Below, piece by piece: positions 59,038 through 64,000 of a stretch of 64,000 nt of DNA (the first letter of the stretch is position 1; each line of letters opens with the position of its first letter). Below the pieces are notes generated by a model that saw nothing but the letters and a program-made list of their open reading frames with translations, made no database searches and had not been told where the DNA came from. Made by a program: the position numbers and the translations under genes. The DNA is taken from the NCBI GenBank assembly GCA_932521035.1, contig OW051495.1:11284001-11348000 (forward strand). The letters run 5' to 3'. The stretch is from Oscheius dolichura. Its lineage: Eukaryota; Nematoda; Chromadorea; Rhabditida; Rhabditidae.

Positions 59038-59713
59038 TGCCGCTCCCTGCGAGCTTATCTCTCTTTAACTTGGACTTTTATGCCCTTCACTTAATTCTAT
59101 GGAGTTTCGTGGTTTTAATACAAGGACACAAAGAGATAAATCGTCTCTTATCAGTAGAATAGAGACGTTTTAGGGGATTAGAAGAGGCAAGAGCAGAAGA
59201 AGAAAGAAAACGAACCGCATCTATGGACATTTTCTGAGCTGTCTATCCCATTCTGTTTCGAAATTCAATACAACGCTTCTAACGAAGCTCGGCTAAAGGT
59301 AGTACCTTTAGTTCGGAGCTCAAAAGCTAATGAGCTTGGCAAAATGGGTCTCAGCCGAGTTTTTACGGGTGTTCTTCTTTTTTTGCGTAGTCGGGTATCC
59401 CCAAAATGCTTGGGAGTTTTTATGAGGTAGACGTGTTTATTATTTTTTTGAGGTTATACCAATTTAAAGTAAAATCTCTTCTTCAAGCCACAACTGTCAT
59501 TCTTCTCGATTTCAGGGGAATATTCGATTCCAGTGGGGATATTGTAGAAGCCATCGATTGTCTAGGCTAAACGTCTAATTTCTTTGTTTCTCCTGATTGT
59601 TCTACCTTGAGATGATTCACCGTTGGCCCTTTATTCCGCCTACAGCACATATACCCGATCCATTTGTTCCTCACTGTCCTAAACTCGTCATTTGAAGTCT
59701 GGCAACGAAGATC
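59038..59713. other. Intergenic, protease promoter
   Basis: It holds the GATA site at 59146-59155 and a 19-bp near-perfect palindrome CTAAAGGTAGTACCTTTAG at 59293-59311. No gene seen. Confidence 0.5.
59146..59155 (-). promoter_or_regulatory. ELT-2-type GATA site upstream of the aspartic protease
   Basis: On the minus strand it reads ACTGATAAGA, the extended GATA site enriched before intestinal genes in C. elegans. It is about 110 bp before the protease ATG. A second GATA core (AGATAAA) lies next to it. Function inferred. Confidence 0.55.
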
Positions 59714-60978
59714 CTACTTATTGAAGCCAAGAAGAAGGATAGCTTTCCAGTAGAAGTATAATATCCAAGCGAGATCAGTTAGCCATCCCTGCCAATGAGT
59801 CATCTCTGGCCACCAGTCGTCCATATTATGCCACATTCCAACCAACAGGGTACAGTAGAGAGATTCACATGTGGTTTGAATAAACAAAGAAAATTCCTGC
59901 TTAGCATCGTTGCCGGCTCCAAATTGCTTCTTTTTCTGGAAGAATAATGAGTTATTAGGTTCTGGAAGGGTAATTTACCACTACGAGGTGGATCAGAGTA
60001 CAGACGTAGATAATATAACCGATGAGGAGAGCCGGAATACCGAAATACACTTCCAGGATGTTGGCAATCATTCCTCCCAACTGATCCGGATCATTGTCCC
60101 AGTAAATCTCCCAGAATTTGACCCCTCGATCTATCCAACAGAAGGCAAAGTCGGCTACCATTAGAATCCAGAAGAAGACTTCAATTATCTGAAGGAAATG
60201 AGAATAAGAATTAGAGTGGTTTTGAGGGTCAATACCTTTAAAATAGTGGGAAGATGGCTAGCCTTTGTCCTCCCAGTGACTACCAGTGCTCGGAAGATAG
60301 ACAACTCGCAGACGAGCGGGTAGGACATGAGCCAGACTACGGTAACAATACATCCAGCTAGCTGAAATGATGCACTTCTTGGAAAGCTTTGATATTTTAG
60401 ATGGGGATCAACAAATTTTGACCAAAGAATGGAAGGAGCAAGTAGAGTGGAGTTTTCCATACTTTCACAAGGACTACTGTGTTTTTTCTGTAATTGTTTA
60501 AAATTCCCGGGCCTTTCCTTCTCCCATCATAGGCTATGAGGCTTTTAGGCTCTTGAGGGGAAAGGAACGTTTTTCCCTAGACGATTGCAATAAGTGTTGA
60601 CTAACTTACCCTGATCAGAAAGTCAATATTGGCCACATGAGGGAAGAGGATGAAGCAGCCGGTTAGAACATGCCCGAGCACTTGGACGAGATCGCACATA
60701 AGTAGCCGGGCCATAATGAGATAGGACGGATTTCTGCGAAGATCCTTGTCCCTAATAAGAACCTAAAAATTCCGGTTTTTCCCCTGCGATGTGCTCCAAC
60801 TTACGTATAGCAAAGTAACCATAAAAGGTACAGGAATACTCGAGAATGTAATATATAGTATGGCAATTGTGAATTTTTCGGGGTTTTCAGTGACAGCGAA
60901 GAGAAGATTCGCTGTCTTATTGTTGGTCATCGCTTCATCCGGCCAAATATCAATTAGTCGTGCTAGATCGTCTGCCAT
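59714..60978 (-). CDS. Serpentine chemoreceptor, Srt/Srx-like
   Basis: This is a seven-helix receptor. It starts MADDLARLIDIWPDEAMTNN with an extracellular N-terminus. Helix 1 is FTIAILYITFSSIPVPFMVT and is followed by DLRRNPSYLIMARLLMCDLV, which recalls the Srt/Srx NPSY...M....D..Q. VLGHVLTGCFILFPH, VTVVWLMSYPLVCELSIFRA, FFWILMVADFAFCWID and YFGIPALLIGYIIYVCTL supply later helices. The end is KAILLLGFNK. Introns are phase 0 and mostly about 40-47 bp, with one near 240 bp before LAGCIV. Receptor fold clear, class tentative. Confidence 0.75.
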
Positions 60979-62204
60979 TGAAAATTAGCAAAATATTGAA
61001 GACATGGAGGTCGAGCGAGGATTATTATGGCAACATTTTAGCATCATGTGATCTTTGGAGTCAACGAAGGGGAGAGAGAGCGTGGGTTCTGGGTGGGACT
61101 GGGAAAGGGAAGGGCGATGGCAACAGTCTTGTTACGGGAACGGATATTTTTATTCCTAATTGGCGTGGAGAAGGCGGAGATCAGATGCGAGACGTGATTT
61201 TACACCTTTTCTGGAAATTATTTTGCGGTAAAGGTGAAAGGGGGGTTTCAAAGGAACAGTTAGGTGGGAATTGGTCTGGTTTGCCTTGCCCCATGTAACG
61301 CACAAATAACATCTAAAGGTTCATATCATATTCGCAATCGGATTAGGAGTACTGTAATGCTAAGACACTACTATTACTTTGGAATTGGTAAATTTGAGAG
61401 CAATTCGATTCTAGAGAAAGATGTCAACGGGAGGAACCGCATCCTTCGCGCCACCTAGAAGAAAATGAATACAATATTCTGATACTCGTAAATTTCCCAA
61501 ATTCCCGTTTACATCATTTTATGAAAGAGGAAAAAGGCGACGTAGGATGTAATTCCATGGAATTTTCCCTCCAAACCCTCGTATTAGTCTCTCACCTGAG
61601 ATCACGTGTGAAATTGCCCTCCCGAAACTAAAAAAGACCTCTACTACCTATTGACCTATTGAAAATATTGAAAATATAGAAATAAACTATGTATACACAA
61701 CTAATTGTAGCCCATTGAGAAAGGACACCGTGACGGGGGTCCGCAAAGGGGAAAAGTCGTAAGGAAGTACTTCGAACAGAAAGACTCGGAAAGATGAGAG
61801 TAATCAACGGGTATTCACGAGCGTCAAAATAGCTGCAATAGTATCGTTTTGCTCCGGGAAGGGTGGAGTGAAAGGGATAGAATAAAATATACGAGGGGAA
61901 TGCAAGAATGTGAACTGAACCTTGGAGCAAAAGAACGTGAGACAAGCTCCACACGCGCAGTTGTTGATTGGGAAACTTGGACAAAGTTTCTTGGACGAGA
62001 TGTTTATATTTAAAAAAAGAAGTCTACTCACAGCATTCCCTAATTATACTGTATCCAATCAACAATTGTATTCTTATTCTCCAGTTGCAATATTTTTATT
62101 ATTATAATTATTAGTAAAGAGAAGTTCGCCTTGGCATCACCAAGGCAAGGAGATCTTGATACACGTTGAATAAGTACGGCCCTGTTATCTGCAACTCCCC
62201 CTCT
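60979..62204. other. Intergenic
   Basis: About 1.2 kb. A minus-strand stretch near 61920-62030 (CPSFPINNCACGACLTFFCS) is Cys-rich and might be a 3' exon of the hedgehog-related gene. I could not join it by acceptable splice sites. Nothing else recognised. Confidence 0.35.
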
Positions 62205-64000
62205 TTATTCTATCCAATCTTTAAAACCTACAATTGAGCTCTCTTCCATGATGTAATTTACCACTTTTTGTTGAATTTTGGTCATAAACTGAAATAATCG
62301 TATGTTAAGAATGAGAAGGAAAGGGGATTAAACTCACGTCAAAATAGGTTTTCTGAATTGTCTGGTCGTAATATTCACTATAGCAGGAAACGAGGACATC
62401 GTTAACAATTATCCTTCCCGATTGTGTCAGAGGTGCGTAGAGGCCTCTTTTCCTTAGAATTCCTATTCGGATAACGGGTTCCAGGTTCCAGATCTCCTGA
62501 AAAATGAAGAAGCCGCCATAAGTGATACTCAGACTGCCCACCTCTTGGAGGACATAGAGACAGTCCCCTTTCTTGACATCCATAGCGTAGATTTCATACT
62601 CTTCCGGCAGCTTTGTTACATTCTTCCTTTCCCTCCCTTTAAATTATAGTATTTCTGATAATAATTAACCCATAACCTTGACATTTGCTCCTATAGATCA
62701 GGTGTTTCGCGGACAAATGCATTACAGTCCCCATTCTTGTTACCAATTCAATGAAATCATAGAGCTGCTCCGGTTCATTGTGCATCCACATTGTTATCGG
62801 CTCGAAGAAGGACTGAAATTCAATTTTGGGTCCTGCAGCGAAGAGAACTACGCACATTTTTAGCATCAACAGTAAGCACATAATCTCCTAACTCCAAATC
62901 CGTCATATTCTTTCTTCCCCGGGGAGTAATTACCCAAGCATCTTCAGGGAAACAGGCCCCTGCTCCAGCTCCTAGCCCCAGAGCATTGGCCAGATTAACC
63001 AGGGTGTCTCTATTAGCCGCTGAAGAACTGGAAGAAGCGGCTGCGGCACTCTGAGCCGGTGGGGGTGGGGCAACATCGGCGAACTGCTGTGCTGGTTGAA
63101 CGACTTGTTGCTGGACGACTTGTTGAACAGCGTTACTTTGGGCATTCGACTGAGCATTCGCGTTGCTCTGGGCGTTGGCATTCGACTGTGCGTTTGCGTT
63201 CGATTGAGCATTGGCATTGGAATTTGCATTGGCGTTGGAGTTTGCGTTAGCGTTGGAATTAGCGTTAGCATTGCTTTGGGCATTGGCCTGGGCGTTACTT
63301 TGAGCCACAGCATTCTGTGGCGCTGCTTGAGGAGCCGCGTTTGCCGGAGCCTCGGCAGGCGCATTGATGGGCACTACATCTCCTGTGAGGAATTCATTCC
63401 ACAACGGAACCTAAAAAGTGAAATTATACAGTAAAAATAATAGCTTACTCCTCCGGTTTCAAAAATCAGCGCATGAAATTGGAATAGATCCACTTTACAG
63501 GTGAGATTGGTCTCTCGGCGACCGGGAGAACGCCAAATGAAGTCGCCACGGGAGACGACGGTCTCTACTCGGGAATTGAACTGTCCCTGGGCACTTCGAG
63601 CCAAAGCCTGGAATAAGAGTTTTGAATAAAAAAGAAAATGGAGTAAAGATACCCGGGAAACATCATCGGTGTCCAGATTAGAGAAATCCAATGAGCTTGA
63701 TTCATGAAGAGTTCGAGTTATGGAATAGCGAAGTGTTTTGTTGCAGCAGGTTGTTCCTGAAGAGGGGAAAGTACTGTAGCCCTTATGAAATTAAACTTCA
63801 GGAATTGTAGTTACAGTAATTTAAAGAGGATTCAAAAAAACGAACTCATAAAAGCCATTATAGACAGATTACGGCCCACCCTACAGTCCCCAATTTACCT
63901 TCCAATTTGGTGGTATACTCATCACAGCCGACGTAGCTCGTGTGTCCATTATCAGCGAACATATCCACGCCAATAGCGTAATTTCCTGGAGTCCTCCAAG
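62205..64000 (-). CDS. Hedgehog-related protein with Hint domain (probably quahog), partial
   Basis: This is a secreted nematode hedgehog-related protein. The 5' end lies beyond the window. The visible N-terminal domain has NYAIGVDMFADNGHTSYVGC, then TTCCNKTLRYSITRTL and RGDFIWRSPGRRETNLTCKV, which I associate with the quahog type. A linker of about 100 residues is built of Asn/Ala/Gln/Ser repeats (NANAQS units). The self-splicing Hint domain starts CFPEDAWVITPRGRKNM with the nucleophilic Cys. It continues TDLELGDYVLTVDAKN, FFEPITMWMHNEPEQLYDFI, HLSAKHLIY (conserved His) and GLYAPLTQSGRIIVNDVLVS. The last exon called ends KDWIE; the true 3' end may be further on. The Hint call is firm; qua-1 identity is my best guess. 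Confidence 0.82.
63078..63370 (-). repeat. Coding Asn/Ala/Gln/Ser tandem repeat
   Basis: This lies inside the hedgehog-related gene. Units of NANAQS/NANANS repeat many times (18-base DNA units, imperfect), then a Gln/Val and a Pro/Ala/Ser stretch. It forms the flexible linker before the Hint domain and is likely to vary in length between individuals. Confidence 0.8.

Noticed and set aside
63096-63434. Plus-strand hydrophobic frame opposite the hedgehog-related gene
   Set aside because: It is the antisense shadow of the NANAQS repeat; repeats of GVGIRLCV type come from the complementary codons.

Overview
The window is nuclear DNA from a nematode. Genes are compact and split by many tiny introns, mostly about 36-46 bp with a TTTAG or TTCAG acceptor. 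Many start codons lie a few bases after a splice-acceptor-like TTNAG, as expected for spliced-leader trans-splicing. The gene content is typical of nematodes: supplementary nuclear hormone receptors, several serpentine chemoreceptor classes, a patched-related protein, a hedgehog-related Hint protein and the ciliary kinesin OSM-3. The TTTAG-rich acceptors and very uniform short introns are unlike C. elegans, and I cannot name the species. The gene models were joined by hand from splice signals and family similarity, so end coordinates are firmer than internal exon edges.

Layout. 1-1.46 kb: unresolved. 1.46-5.04 kb: two tandem nuclear hormone receptors (+). 5.05-5.72: homeobox gene (-). 6.1-8.0: MFSD8-like transporter (-). 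8.7-11.9: P5C synthase (+). 12.6-14.3: ceramide synthase (+). 14.9-17.9: osm-3 kinesin (+). 18.9-20.1: str-type receptor (+). 20.3-21.6: SLC35F-like transporter (-). 22.7-25.6: two chemoreceptors (+). 25.6-27.7: chemoreceptor (-). 28.9-29.8: unresolved (-). 30.3-30.9: ML lipid-binding protein (-). 31.1-32.7: sre-like receptor (-). 33.5-35.1: hydroxylysine-kinase-like (-). 36.0-37.9: FRAG1/PGAP2-like membrane protein (+). 38.0-39.4: glycerol-3-phosphate dehydrogenase (-). 40.1-44.5: two tandem UDP-glycosyltransferases (-). 45.4-45.8: small secreted protein (-). 47.1-47.9: hydrophobic secreted protein with strong codon bias (+). 48.3-52.9: patched-related protein (+). 53.0-53.5: glycine-rich secreted protein (-). 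54.2-55.9: CDF metal transporter (+). 56.4-57.3: two small single-pass membrane proteins whose stop codons overlap tail to tail. 57.3-59.0: pepsin-like aspartic protease (-). 59.7-61.0: chemoreceptor (-). 62.2-64.0: hedgehog-related Hint gene running off the window (-).

The genes do not form one pathway. Two themes recur. One is chemosensation: six or more receptors from different classes, plus the ciliary motor OSM-3 with an X-box-like site upstream. The other is probable gut or stress metabolism: UGTs, the aspartic protease, the ML protein and GPDH, some with TGATAAG sites or TATA boxes near the start. The most notable non-genic finding is a dispersed family of short elements with a tRNA(Met)-like head and a shared TGAGACA-T(n) tail, which looks like an undescribed SINE. 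Two of its insertions account for unusually long introns. Three introns appear to be of the rare GC-AG type.
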